From: Balanoglossus misakiensis
Lineage: Eukaryota; Hemichordata
Length of the DNA stretch: 64,000 nt
Direction: 5' to 3'
NCBI GenBank assembly: GCA_040954595.2
Contig: CM082578.2
Span: forward strand, 17,732,001-17,796,000
Made by a program: the position numbers and the translations under genes. Shown piece by piece: positions 13,230-25,100 of the stretch. The notes under the pieces were generated by a model, which did no database searches, had not been told where the DNA came from, and saw nothing but the letters and a program-made list of their open reading frames with translations. How positions within the stretch are numbered: position 1 is the first letter of the stretch; each line of letters opens with the position of its first letter.

Positions 13230-14210
13230 TTCTGTTGTATTTTACATGTAAAATTATTCGACAATGTACTGCTGATGATATTCCTATGACCGCAATATTA
13301 CCAACTCAACACAATAACCAAATCAGAACCACCAACTGGTTTCCTCGACTGATCTGTGGCCGTTATCGTTTTCAAAAATAAATGCCCGGGTTTTTATTGT
13401 GGTGGTAAACAAAGAAGTTGACGAAGATTGGTTCACGATTTGTGCATGAGGGCTGTCATGTTGGAACACATCTAACGAGCTGAGATTACAATTCGTCGTT
13501 TGGCTTTGTTGATAAACTTCACACATGTCAACAGCGCGCACGTGAAATCAGCGCGTAACAACGCGATAGTTTCACTGCTGTTGTTTAACTGATTATATTA
13601 TGTCTGCAGTGCAGATCGGCAGCAATATATGGGGTTCCGTCCTAGTTTACTCTTAGAAAGTCGTGTATTTTGGTAAATGCGTGTACATTGTATCGTAGTG
13701 TACGTGATCTAAAAATTAAAATAGTTGGTGGGCAACGACACTGATTGAAATTTTTCACCGATCAGCGTTATATACTTACCCTGTATTCATCTCTTAGCAT
13801 TTGAAGTTTCCCATGTTGTATTCTCTAGCGTTATTTGGCCCGAAGGTTACAGATCTTCGATCCGGTTCACCTTTCCAACACAAGAATCAACATGAATACA
13901 GTTCATCGACATTCGTTGTTAGGAATCCATTTTATGATTAAGGTCAGGGGTCAAAGGGAACCATCACCAAATACGGCCACTGAGGGCGACGTGTAACCAC
14001 TCCCTCAGCGATTTTATTGTTTGTTTGTTGTTGTTGATTGGCACCATAAACAAATACATATGTCTTTATTAATAAATATGGTTTGTTGACATGTAAGGGT
14101 TAGGGTATATTCAACGGTTAGGGCTAGTGTTGGGATTTTTTTCGGGCCGGGCATCACTAAGCCACAAAAACACAGTGGAGTCGTATGTTTAAGAACAATT
14201 TTGTAAACAA
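13230..14210 (-). promoter_or_regulatory. CCDC66 upstream region, between RAD52 3' end and CCDC66 start
   Basis: This gap of about 1 kb separates the CCDC66 start codon from the probable RAD52 polyadenylation site. The part nearest CCDC66 (13230-13900) is clearly CpG-rich, with a CACGTG E-box inside GCGCGCACGTGAAATC near 13535-13550. Gene bodies on both sides are CpG-poor. I infer a TATA-less CpG-rich promoter for CCDC66 with its 5' UTR. No transcription start can be fixed. Confidence 0.45.
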
Positions 14211-14216
14211 TTTATT
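14211..14216 (-). other. Probable polyadenylation signal of RAD52
   Basis: TTTATT on the plus strand reads AATAAA on the minus strand, about 340 nt past the RAD52 stop codon. A GT-rich stretch follows downstream at about 14165-14180 (minus-strand TGTGTTTTTGTGG), the usual arrangement for a 3' end. The call is by position and motif only. Confidence 0.45.
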
Positions 14217-14557
14217 TCCAATAACAAGATTTTAGTTAAAATAGCTGTGGTACAATTACTGTGAACATTGGGGAAATATAAAATTTTCGATTGAATTTTT
14301 TAAAATAAGCTGGCACCTGACCTCTGAGATACAAAAATATATCTTGTGTATAAAAGTTTGTCCAAGATGATAACACAGTCTTGAGGTATGGCAGTCCCTG
14401 TGGATTAAGTTTGGCTTTAAAAGCATCTTTACCAGAAAAGCTCTATTTATTTTGACTTCCCTAAAAAAGTAAAATGTCAAACATCAATAACTGTGCAATT
14501 AGATGATGAGGTAATGGTTGATGGTAGTAGCATCTTACACACACAGACTGTGACTGA

Positions 14558-17500
14558 TCACACTGAATCCATTTTCCTTCTCTTTGCAGTACAGAATTCT
14601 AAGATGAAAAGAAATGGAGAAAGTTATTATACATGTATAAATGGACTTGGTTTTACACAGAACAGACATCTTTTTGACTGGCAAATCGTGTTATCTTCAC
14701 CATGACAACAACAACGTACAGACTTGCTTCAAATCTCACCATTACCAGGATTAGGCAAAAAAAACTATTATAACTGTTGCAACTTGCTTCTACCCTATGC
14801 AGTATCCATCTACAAAACATGGAGTAAGAATTATTTTATATACCATTTCACAATGGCACTTACCAGAATTCGTCCTGTCACAAGCTAAACCACGACCAGT
14901 GATGATCCCATGATTTTTCTGTCGAGTGTTGTAGGGTGTTTTCACATTTGGGAAATGTTGATTGATTCTACCATTGCTTGTATTCGCCGGTGAATTTCTG
15001 GGAGTTTTGCCCTGATTCTCTTTGGCCATTCCACTGTGGCTGTATGCACCACTGGTAGGTCGAGCAGTTTGGTTGGCACTGCGCTGTTTAGTTTCCATGG
15101 TTTCCACTTGGCATGATGCATCATCCTTGGCTATCTGGGATGCCCAAAATGCTGGATCGTCTAGGGAAAAAATACAGGAAAAAAAGATATTTCAGAACGG
15201 GACTTGTAGCACAACATCACACAATCTCAAAATTGGATGATTTATCTACATAATGATATGCCTAATTTTTCATACAACTTACATATATAGAGCACAGTGG
15301 ATATCCATTGTGTGATGTACATGATCTGTTTTTTTTAAATATGATAGATTTATATTACACATTAGACAACTCTACCTTCACACATGAGTAAATCCTCGAG
15401 TGGTGTTTCCAGGACAGCATCCAGGAACACTTCATCTTGGGGTTGTAATGTTATCCCAGTTGTTGTTGTTGTTGTTGTTTGTGGTGGTGGCGGCGGTAGA
15501 TGCTGTGTTTCAATATTTGCAGCGTTCGCAGGTAGTGGATCGAGTGGTGTTGATGTTGCCAGGGGTGATAATTTATCTGCAAGAACGAGTTTTGAAGAGT
15601 CATGTCTTTGAATCAATGTGAAAGAAAGTGTAAAGGTTGAGTCACGGTCCATCTACATGGACTGTGGATGAGCAGAACCAACACAGAGCAAATACGTTTT
15701 TTACGGATTCTTAGAGCATATTTTTGATAACAACCTCTATGATATCACACTAAAATCACATTTACCAAGTGCTGAAAGTTCATCTGTTGTGTTGGGCTGC
15801 TTCTGCTGTTGTTGCTTTTTCCTCAAATTTTCTCTGAATTCCTGCTGTTTTTGTTGTTGCCTTAGTTTCCTTTGTTGGAGAATTTCTTCGGCTGTTGGAG
15901 CTTTCGGAGGTGGCAACTGAGGACTGCTTTAAAAGAAACATGTATTTCATGTATCAGTTGATAAGAAAAACATGATTTTCTCCTTTTATTGTGAATTTTA
16001 AATATTAGACTTATTATGGTAAATAACAGGCCACATGCCCACAAACATCACCAATACAGAAGATTATCACATACATGTAAATCAGTGATGTAAATGCAAT
16101 AGAAAGGTATATATATTCTTCTATTGTCACATATTACCTTGCAGTTGTGTGTTTGGCTGACACAGTTTCACACTCAGAAGACGATGCAGCAACTGAAGGG
16201 CAGTTCTTTGGTGTGTTTGCTACAGGATCGTTGTTGCCGGGGGTGTTGTCTGAGGGGCAGTTGTTGCTAGGGGTGTTGGTTAAGGGGCAGTTGTTGCTAG
16301 GTGTGTTGTCTGAGGGACGGTTGTTGCTAGGTGCATTGGCAGAGGGGCACCTGTTGCCAGGAGTGTTGACTGTATGGCAGGTGTTGAGATTGTTAATCGG
16401 CTGAAGAGGTGTTGCAGCAATTGGTTGTTTGGGTTTTGCATATCGGGCTTGTTCCAAAGTTTCATTGGTGTCATGTCGTTTCATCTCATTGACGTCAAAG
16501 GATGGCTGTGGCTGGTGGAAATAAAGTATGTTTCCGAATGGAAAATCAGTAGTGAACATAACAATTTTATATTTGTTTATCTAACCTTTCTCTCAATGAA
16601 CTCTTTCCACATGAATAACTTCTTTACATATGCATTGGTAAACAGATTCTGTAAATGGCTACTTACTGGTTTTGGAGCCCTGCCTATACACTTCAGATAA
16701 GTTTTGTCCCCCAAACAGTTTCCCAGACCATGACCAAAACTCCTGAAATACAAGACAGAAGAACATTTTTATAATGATGATTTATTTGGTAGACAGAATG
16801 TTATAGAGAGATCACAATATGATGTACATGTATATTGCTCTCAAGAAAGTCTTACTTCAGCGCCCTCTTGAGTCCATCTGTAACAGCTTCTTTCCGAGCT
16901 TTCTCAATAGACAAGGCTTTAGACTTCTGTCCTTCACTGACTCCATAACCAATATCTTCATGATACATTCCATCCTGAAGGATAAAGGCAAATGCTAAAA
17001 TCAATGATTGTGAAACCAAAGCTTCAAATTGGGCTGAAAATGCCTTCCAATCTTGGATTAGAAAAAAAAATGAATTAAAAGGTGGAATCTTTACCAGTGG
17101 AGGTATATCAGGCCGGCAATACTTAAAACATAAATTTCTTTATTTACCGCTGCACAACTCAGAGAGAAAGGAAGTTACATTTGTGCTTGTATTTGCCGAC
17201 TTATCATCAGAACAGTATTCTATTATTGATTGATTTGTTCTTTTTAAGGAAACATCGAAGAACTGCAGCAGAACAAAAAAAAACATTGATTTTTGTGTGG
17301 GAAAAGCAAAATCTGACATGGTAGATCTCCTTTACACCTCAAAGAAAAAGATGAAATATTGATCCATATTTCAAAGTACAAGTATCAAGTTATGTTCGAT
17401 TGAGGCAAATTCTTCACTTGACCAGGGACACATTAAGCTGTTTATTTTCAAATGTAGAATTCAAAATGCATCTGCAAAAAAGACGTTACCTTGAGTTGGA

Positions 17501-17775
17501 CTTTAACAATGGCACTAACTCCAACATAATACTTCGGTCCAATCTGATCAACAAAATCTATGCACAGTAACAAGTGAGTACACATGTATAGGTAAAACAA
17601 AAGTATGAAATAATGAGGATATTTGGTGATTTAGTCTACATGTACTTGTTACCGAATCATTCAATTACAAATTCTTGGAAGAATGAATATTTTGATGCTT
17701 TTGACATTCAATACCTTGCTTCTCCCCCTCAAAAAAATAAACAAGTGCAAACAAACAAACAAACAAACAAGATAG

Positions 17776-17819
<44 letters not shown>

Positions 17820-18653
17820 TTTTGGGGAAATCAGAATGACAGAGAAATTTTGTTTTGTAAATAAGCATGATATAACATTGGTTCCTAGTTATCTTCTCAT
17901 ACTAAACTTACCAATATTTTGATTAGTGATGGAATGTGACCATCCATTGAATCCAAATGTCTCATTTGCCAGTTGAACAATCCTCCAGCCCTCGATGTAA
18001 GCTAACTAAAACACACACAGAAAAATGCAAAGAATATATGTAAACACATTGCCTTGTTTGATCACTTATGATCCTTGTTTTATCTTTATTTCTTATGCAC
18101 ATTGACCATCATAATGTACTGTTTAGTAACTACCAACTTAGAAAAAGTCCCCTGTGCTGTGTTGTCAGAAGTCTTATAGTACCTTCTGTCCACCTGGACC
18201 AGTCCGTTGACTAATGAATTCAGGTCCCAGTCGCTGACGTAGAGCAGCTTGTACAGCTTTGTGTTCATCTTCAGTAAATTCTGTCTGTTGAATCATCACA
18301 AACACAAAAATACATGTACATGTCCATATCTACTGACTTAAAATTCAGGCAAGGCAAGGCAAAGCCTGGGTCTTCTGTCGCGATCGATGATCGCTAATAA
18401 ATCCATACATCCATCTCTATTGTTATTGAATGGAGGAGGGATCGGGGGTCCCGGAACGACGTCTATTCCTGCATTCACACGGAAAAGACAAGGGGATAAT
18501 CGAAATTCGTATGTACATTGCACACGTACGGAAAATGCGAAGCAACACTGTTTACGCGTCGATCGGTGTGCTTCTTTCGATCGTTACATCTCCGATCTCT
18601 GTACAAATCGCAAATTTTACCTGTCCGAAGCATGCTGTGTATGGTTTTGCCAT
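14558..18653 (-). CDS. RAD52: RAD52 DNA recombination and annealing protein (520 aa, 11 exons, complete)
   Basis: Exons, 5' to 3' on the minus strand: 18621-18653, 18183-18284, 17912-18005, 17490-17557, 16856-16974, 16667-16742, 16138-16511, 15766-15923, 15376-15576, 14864-15160, 14558-14598. Phases agree throughout; total 1563 nt with stop. RAD52 binds single-stranded DNA as a ring and anneals complementary strands in the nucleus. The N-terminal Rad52/22 domain (about residues 8-160) carries [38 protein letters not shown] and [16 protein letters not shown]. The DNA-contact KR pair is at 135-136, and the position of human R156 is lysine here. After it come the RKLRQQQ...EFRENL helix, an acidic [13 protein letters not shown] segment at about 390-405 (position of the RPA-binding region), and a basic KRRK tail at 513-516 (nuclear signal type). 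It is about 100 aa longer than human RAD52, mainly through low-complexity inserts in exons 7 and 9. Confidence 0.96.
15462..15500 (-). repeat. Trinucleotide tract in RAD52 exon 9 (poly-Thr/poly-Pro)
   Basis: A plus-strand run of GTT triplets followed by GGT/GGC triplets encodes, on the minus strand, a short proline run followed by seven threonines. It is an in-frame microsatellite in the variable linker of RAD52. Confidence 0.75.
16201..16370 (-). repeat. 30-bp coding minisatellite in RAD52 exon 7 (about six units)
   Basis: About six imperfect 30-nt units encode a 10-residue repeat of the type [10 protein letters not shown]. Variants include [20 protein letters not shown] and [10 protein letters not shown]. 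The unit is a multiple of three, so copy-number change keeps the frame. It lies in the linker between the ring-forming domain and the RPA-binding region and is probably disordered. Confidence 0.85.
17749..17816. repeat. Microsatellites (ACAA)n and (AT)n in RAD52 intron 3
   Basis: An ACAA tetranucleotide run (about 17749-17770) is followed by about 19 AT dinucleotides (about 17779-17816). Both lie within the intron between RAD52 exons 3 and 4. No function is apparent. Confidence 0.9.
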
Positions 18654-19184
18654 CTCGAGCAACTCAAAGTAATTTTTTCTTGATCTCCTGAGACAGAAGC
18701 GTTAAAATTGACACGGTTTCCGTCTTCTTCCGTGTTGTGTACGCTTTTTAAAATGCGCAAACTAAAGTTATTTGAATTTGTGCGCACTTTCCTCTTATTG
18801 ACCAATCACATCATTTCTTATAATTATATTCACGCTTGCCGTGAAACAATACCTTCATCATCACTTTCATTATCACCTGAAGTCTATTTTTGTCGAATTT
18901 GACCCTGTTGCCAGTTCATCTTCTCAATTATAGCGGTTTTCGATAACAAAACAGTTCACACTATATAACAAGTCATGAATAATTAATCATGAAGCCATTT
19001 TGGATGTCATTCGCCTCGTATAATGAATTCAAATCAGACAATGGCTCGGAGAAGTGCACCGTGACTGAGTAAGTTGGCGAAAATTCTCCCAAATATTGTT
19101 TGTTTTGTTCGTTGTTGATAGTTTTTACTTTACGATGAATAGGTATATTGTATAACCACCTCAGCGGCGAGTTCTTAGCCCAAA
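18654..19184. promoter_or_regulatory. Bidirectional promoter shared by RAD52 (-) and ERC (+)
   Basis: Only 531 bp separate the two divergent start codons, so both promoters and 5' UTRs must fit here unless non-coding first exons lie elsewhere. The stretch contains a CCAAT box in the context GACCAATCAC (CCAAT at 18802-18806) and GCGC cores (AAATGCGCAAACT, TTTGTGCGCACTTTCC) resembling E2F-type sites. CpG content is higher than in the flanking introns. No TATA box is evident for either direction. Initiation sites cannot be placed. Confidence 0.7.
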
Positions 19185-22100
19185 ATGTACAGCCCGCGAC
19201 GGTCACCGCGACCACAGAGAGATGGGCAGCACCAACAAACCAGTCTGCAGTATCAATCATCTGAATCAGCCGCAATCGGAGGAGGAGGGTATCAACAGCA
19301 ACGCAGTCCAGCCCATACCCACGCTTCCCCTAGGCTTTCCAGCTCCCCTCATCATCACAGCCGGTCACATACCATAGGTGGGAGTAGTAGTATGTCCTCA
19401 AGTTCCGGTCATCTACCGATGGAGCAAGTACAGTCCCTGAGCGCCGTGTACAACACCAGTCTTGAATTTATGGGAGAAGGCTTGCCAGCGAGTGCCAGTG
19501 ATAGCAGTTCAGGCGGCACCACCAAATCGCACTCACTGCCCAGGCAAGGATCGCTGGGTCTGTCGGGACGTTTGACACCGACCCACAACAGATCCAACAG
19601 TCTCGGATCGGGGAAAGAATATCGAAAACAGCTTCCGGAGCACATGATCCAGACGACAGCAGAAGTGACAATGGCATCTCATCCTCAATCACATTCTCAC
19701 GTCCCTCAAACTCGTGAACTAAAACACGTCAGGGATACTGTCATCCTGGACTTACAAACGCAAATAGCGGAGTTACAGAAGGAAACCAATAGCCTTAAGA
19801 AAGATCTTGAAACGAAGGAAAATAAACTCCAGTCTAGTATGAACAGCATCAAAACATTCTGGAGTCCTGAACTGAAAAAGGAGAGAGCTTTGAGGAAAGA
19901 CGAAAACAGCAAATTGGTGCTTGTAAATGAACAAAATAATATGGCCCGGGAAGAAAATCAGGTAATTATTTTAAAATATTTTTTCCCCGACATTTTCACC
20001 TTTGTTTAATATTTTTAATATGTGTCAGCTCATTGTTATTGTGAGTAAACAGAAGTGTATGTTCCACTTGAAAGGCCAACTTCCTGTCTTTACCAGCAAC
20101 CTTGTCTGACACATGTTATGCAGTCAACAAACCTATTCACACACACCCACAATGCCCTGTGCATTTAGCATTTGGCACCACAGTCATTGAATGAAATGCA
20201 AGGGGGTTTGCTTACATCATAGACATTCTCTGAGTGTCTATGTTTACATCATTCCATTGGAGATCTAGTGACAATTGGGGGTCTATGAATAACCATTGTT
20301 TCATGATTGCTTCTGTTATTAAAAACACATTGCCCTTGGAAATGTCCACCCACAGTGTTTTCCTAATGCCTTTTAGTTACTTATCCACCCTGCTACTGTT
20401 TTTTACATAACAAACATATACAAACATAAACAATACAGTTATTATTATCCACTGATAAACTGTCATTATTGATTTTTACCTGACAATCTGCCTTAGAAGT
20501 CGGCTGTTATAGGATTGATGTATCTCTATAGTAACCAATTTTATAAAAAGAGAAGGTAATATTTCAGTAAATTGAAAGTACAGGGTAGCTCTTTTAAAAC
20601 ATCTTCTATTGATGAAAACTAAAAGTTTTAGCTGTCTTTAGTCACAGATTTCCAACTTTAGCTGCTTAGCATTATCTCACATTGAGCAGCACAGCTGTTA
20701 GGGTCATGACCCTACTTATTTCGCAATAGTATTTTCATGTGGGAACCCCTCACGCTGTTTAGAAAAGATGAACTCATAGCAAAATATCTGTCCAATACCT
20801 TTTCATTGTTTATCTGTAGAAAAAAGGTCACACAGTCCATTAGAAAATCTCCATTGTTCAGTCTGAATGTCAAAGATAAAACTAGCAGTCACTGGTGACC
20901 TTTGAACCTTGGACGATGAATATTGACATTTGATGGGATAATGAATTCTGATCATTGATTTAAACCAGTGTCACCATTAAGATCAGCAAACAAGGTTAAT
21001 TATGTAACAAACTCAGAGATACAATGTGCTCAGAACTGTGAATTTAATTTCTTAGAAGAAGAGCTTGTTATCGTCCTTGCCAACAGGGGCCACCAGCTGC
21101 AGAAGGCTAGGATGAAACCAGGCAGGAAATACAGCTATGAGAAGTGAAATGTCAGTTTAAAGGGAAAATGAAGCAATCATACACCGTTGTCTGTTCTGAC
21201 AGAATTATAAAGCAGACAGGAAATGAGAATCAGATGATAATGAATTTTATTATATATAATTCGTTTTGGTTGGGATGTAGCTCGTTATTCATATTTCACA
21301 ATAGAATGTGTTAGGTTTAATTACTGACTAACCAAAGTAAAATGTCACAATGTGAATTTGTGATCTGTAGTAAACGTCACAAAAGTTCAACCAGCTCTGT
21401 TTTCTGTCCACCGTATGTTTTCTTTCAGAGAGGTTAAAAAGAATACAACTCCCCTGTTTATAATAAAAGAAACATGATATATTGACTCAAACAGGCAATT
21501 ATTCATAAGCTATTTTCACTGTGTATTGGGTAGGTAGTATCCATTCATGTCAATTGAAATTGCTCGATGTGATATTGGATTTGGATTTAATAGAGAGATT
21601 CGTTGTCAGATGAGCTTCATTTTTAAAACGAGATTTCCCTCCAGGAACCTCCCAACTTTTTTCATTCCCAAGTCTGTCAAACACCGGATGGCTAGAGAAC
21701 CCCTGTCTGTACCCCACTCCAATTCCTTGATGTAGGTTAAGTGCAGAAGCAGGAGGATTTTCACAAAGCTCAAAAAATTATCTCACTCCAGAATAATCAG
21801 GGATTTGAAATAGATAAAGTGTGGGTAAATACTACAAGTGTTCTCTGCAGCAGATTTGTATCAGGGCCTACAGCAAGCCCGCACTAATTACAGGTCTGTT
21901 TGGCATCCCTTGAACTCCACTTCCTTTTCTGCTTTTCTCTTCTTATTTTGAAGTCAGTTCAGTAAATCAGATGTATGGAGTGTTGCTGACCATTGATAAG
22001 GTTATACAGTGTTTGAAAGGTTGAGAAATAAATAAATAAATAGATTAAAGTGGCAGAATAAAATGAAATTAAAGTTAACGCTCGTAATGTTGAAAGGTAT

Positions 22101-25100
22101 AATCAGAGGCAGTACATGGCATTCAAGGCTCTTTTCTGTTAATCATATAATAATACTCATGTCAGTCACATTTTATATAAAGTAAATTTTAGGCAAATTT
22201 GAATGGTGGTACTGTTGTATTGCTGGTTCCTTCAACAGATGTTTCTGACAGGTTTATTGTCAAGGGGATTTGTTGTGGAATTATTCGTACACGTACGCCT
22301 ATCCCTGCAGCATCCATTTTCAGAAATAAAAGTGTGTGTTTTTTAAAGAAAGGGTCTTGTATTAAGGTGATTCGCCACCCATTGGCAAAATGGAGTTTCT
22401 TTAGTAGATTCAAATGTGAAGGGAAAAAATGGAAATAAAATCCTCCTCTGGATTGAATGTCAGTTTACAAAGATCTTGCCCCCAAAGTCCGGTAAAGGTG
22501 AATAATGCATCATGCACTATGCAGCAAAAGAAATAGTGGAGTCCCACAAGGTAAGATTCATTCATGAATACTCGCTCTGTCAGACTGTGTGAGCTGCTCT
22601 TACTTGGTATGCTGCTCACGTCGATGCATTTCAAAAGAAGGTGAACAAAAAAAAAGGCGGTTGGAAATGCAAGATATTTTCTTTTTGGGGGGTAAGATCA
22701 TTTGTTGAAAAGAATTCTGACTGCAAAATACCCAACTAGCCAAAGGATGCATACATGCAAGATTGTTTAATACATCCCATTATTCAGGCATGTTTTACTT
22801 CTCTGGTATGCCGAAAGTGTAATCATATAATATTGCCTGAACAACATGTTTTAATTAATTTCTGTGATAGCGCAAGCCTTTCTGAATAGTCATGAGGCTT
22901 GACATAGCACTGCCTTTATCTAATGTACCTTATTTGACTAATCGGACATCAAAATGTGAGGAATTTCTCATTTATCAAGTCTTCTGTGATCAAAGGTTGC
23001 TGGCTTCGATGCTTTGTCAGTAAAGAAAGGGAAATGAAAAAATGTTGCCGATGTCTGACTTGTAAATATTTAGCAGGAATAAATCTAAGAACTGGTCAGC
23101 TTCTTCGTCAGATGTGGTGAGTCACTCTAAATCTCCCAGAATGCTGTGTGGAGTGCCTCCATTCCTCTTGTGTGTAAAGGATGTTCAACACGCACATAAG
23201 ATCTGAACTGAAGGACTTTGTTTCCATTGTGTTCAGCTGTAACAGAAATTTATAACCGTGATAAGAAAAACTCAAGTCAGTGGCAGAAGATAAGAAAACA
23301 TATGGCTGGATGATGTTTTTGAAGTGTATTGCTTTGTATTGATCGACTTTCAATTCAACTTAACTTGTTCAGAAAACTGTGGTATATGCTTATATGTCTA
23401 CCGCATCACAGAAAGATTCAGATGTGGAGATTAAAATTGACATGGTTGTGATTATTGGAAGGGTTTTATTAAATTTCATTCTGGTACCATGAATAAAAAC
23501 GATTGAGTTGCAAACTCTACAGTTGTACAAAATTTTTTTGCAAAATAAGAAATTGATTTTTTCCCTCCGGAAATAATTTTCATCATGGGGTAAATCTCAA
23601 TATTCCTAAAATTTGACGTTACATTTTTAACTTCATATTTTTCTTATATTCTATTGTTTCTTCCACAATGTCTTCATTCCCTATCCAGTAAACAAGATCT
23701 GATGTAAAATACAGTGTTAGTGTGTTGTTGAAAGTGGCATCGCATTCTATAAATTAATTGGCATCTAGCTGATAATATATTTAGCCAAGCAAACAAACAG
23801 GAACAGGAAGAATGCAAATGAGGCAGAATTGGTGCTGAATGATCCCTTGCGTATGAACTCATGAGAGTTAATTAGTTCCCAGTGATGAGTGGAGCTTCCA
23901 TGATTCTTTCATCATTAAGAGCCCTAACGAGCTTGTATCAGAACCAACATCCGGGCAGAGACAGTCACAGTACATCTTAAATTAGGGACAGTTATGTCAG
24001 GAATGATTGCCTGATATCATCAACATCTCGTCATTGGTTACTCCACAATATTGTTCATAGGTATAGCCATGTTTTCAAATGGACCTCAGCAGTTGAACTT
24101 CAAATGCCATGCAGTGTAGACATTTTGGTTGAAGTTGTTACCAGCATTACCTAGGCTCAGAATAAATTGTACAATTTAGTGCGTTTATAGCCAGCAGTAC
24201 CCATGAATATTGTATTATGGGTAATCAAATCCTGATGCACCTGTGAAATATGATCTTTGAAACTGCTTCTAAGCCAGTATGGCGCTCTGAGCCATGTTAC
24301 AACTATGGGTCAGAGACTTTTGTTGTTTTGTTTGCCTTAAACTCAAGAGTCTTGTTTATAAAGAAATGAAAAACACTTCAGAAAATGCTGTCAAGTGAAG
24401 TTTTCAAGGAGAAATCCAATTGACAGATAGTTGGTAAAAAAAGTTGGATGTGATATAATATGCAATGTACATGTTTAGCACTTTGAGTTACACCAACAAA
24501 ACGTTAAAACAGTCAACTTGATTGGAGTACTATGTTATCCCTATTTTATGTACCTAATCTTACAAACTTGTGCTTAATTGAGTTCTCCCAAGCTTTTAAT
24601 TCACTGCCAAGGTCCGTAGTTTACTGTCGCCAATAAAACTTTATCTCGGGAAGTTTTTACTCACAGCTTTTGCACAGCGATATTTTTGGGGGAAAGTTTA
24701 ATGACTGGTTTTGGTGATAACACACAGGAGGGTTTTTTATCACCAGGTTTGTGGGTTTTAAATTTAAAAGACGAAGATGTGATAAAGTTCAAGGACATAC
24801 AGGTGATGCTGCTCCAATCAGACGGCCGTGACTCCTACAATTGTCAAGTTCACTGTCGGGCAATGATGGGTAGTATACTGTCATTCACTCCTTTCTTTCC
24901 TATGAATTCTGCTTCACTGGCTAGCAAGTTTAGATAATGGCCGATGTGGTTTTACAACTTCAACCAATGCGGTTGGATTAATTCTGTCTTCAGTCTTGCA
25001 AATAAAGTACATGTATATCAGGTGCATGTCACATAGAGAGTCATTGAACTATTTCTGATCCTCCCTTCCCCCAAAGGCACATTGCCCTTAATTTCACCAG

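Noticed and set aside
14094-14130. Telomere-like GGGTTAGGGT
   Set aside because: There are only two adjacent TTAGGG-like units, far too few for a telomeric or interstitial telomere array.
14448-14460. Alternative RAD52 last exon with a very good acceptor (TTTTTTAG) encoding only GKSK and a stop
   Set aside because: The exon at 14558-14598 is closer and encodes a KRRKMDSV end that resembles the basic tail of vertebrate RAD52. The other could at most be a minor alternative.
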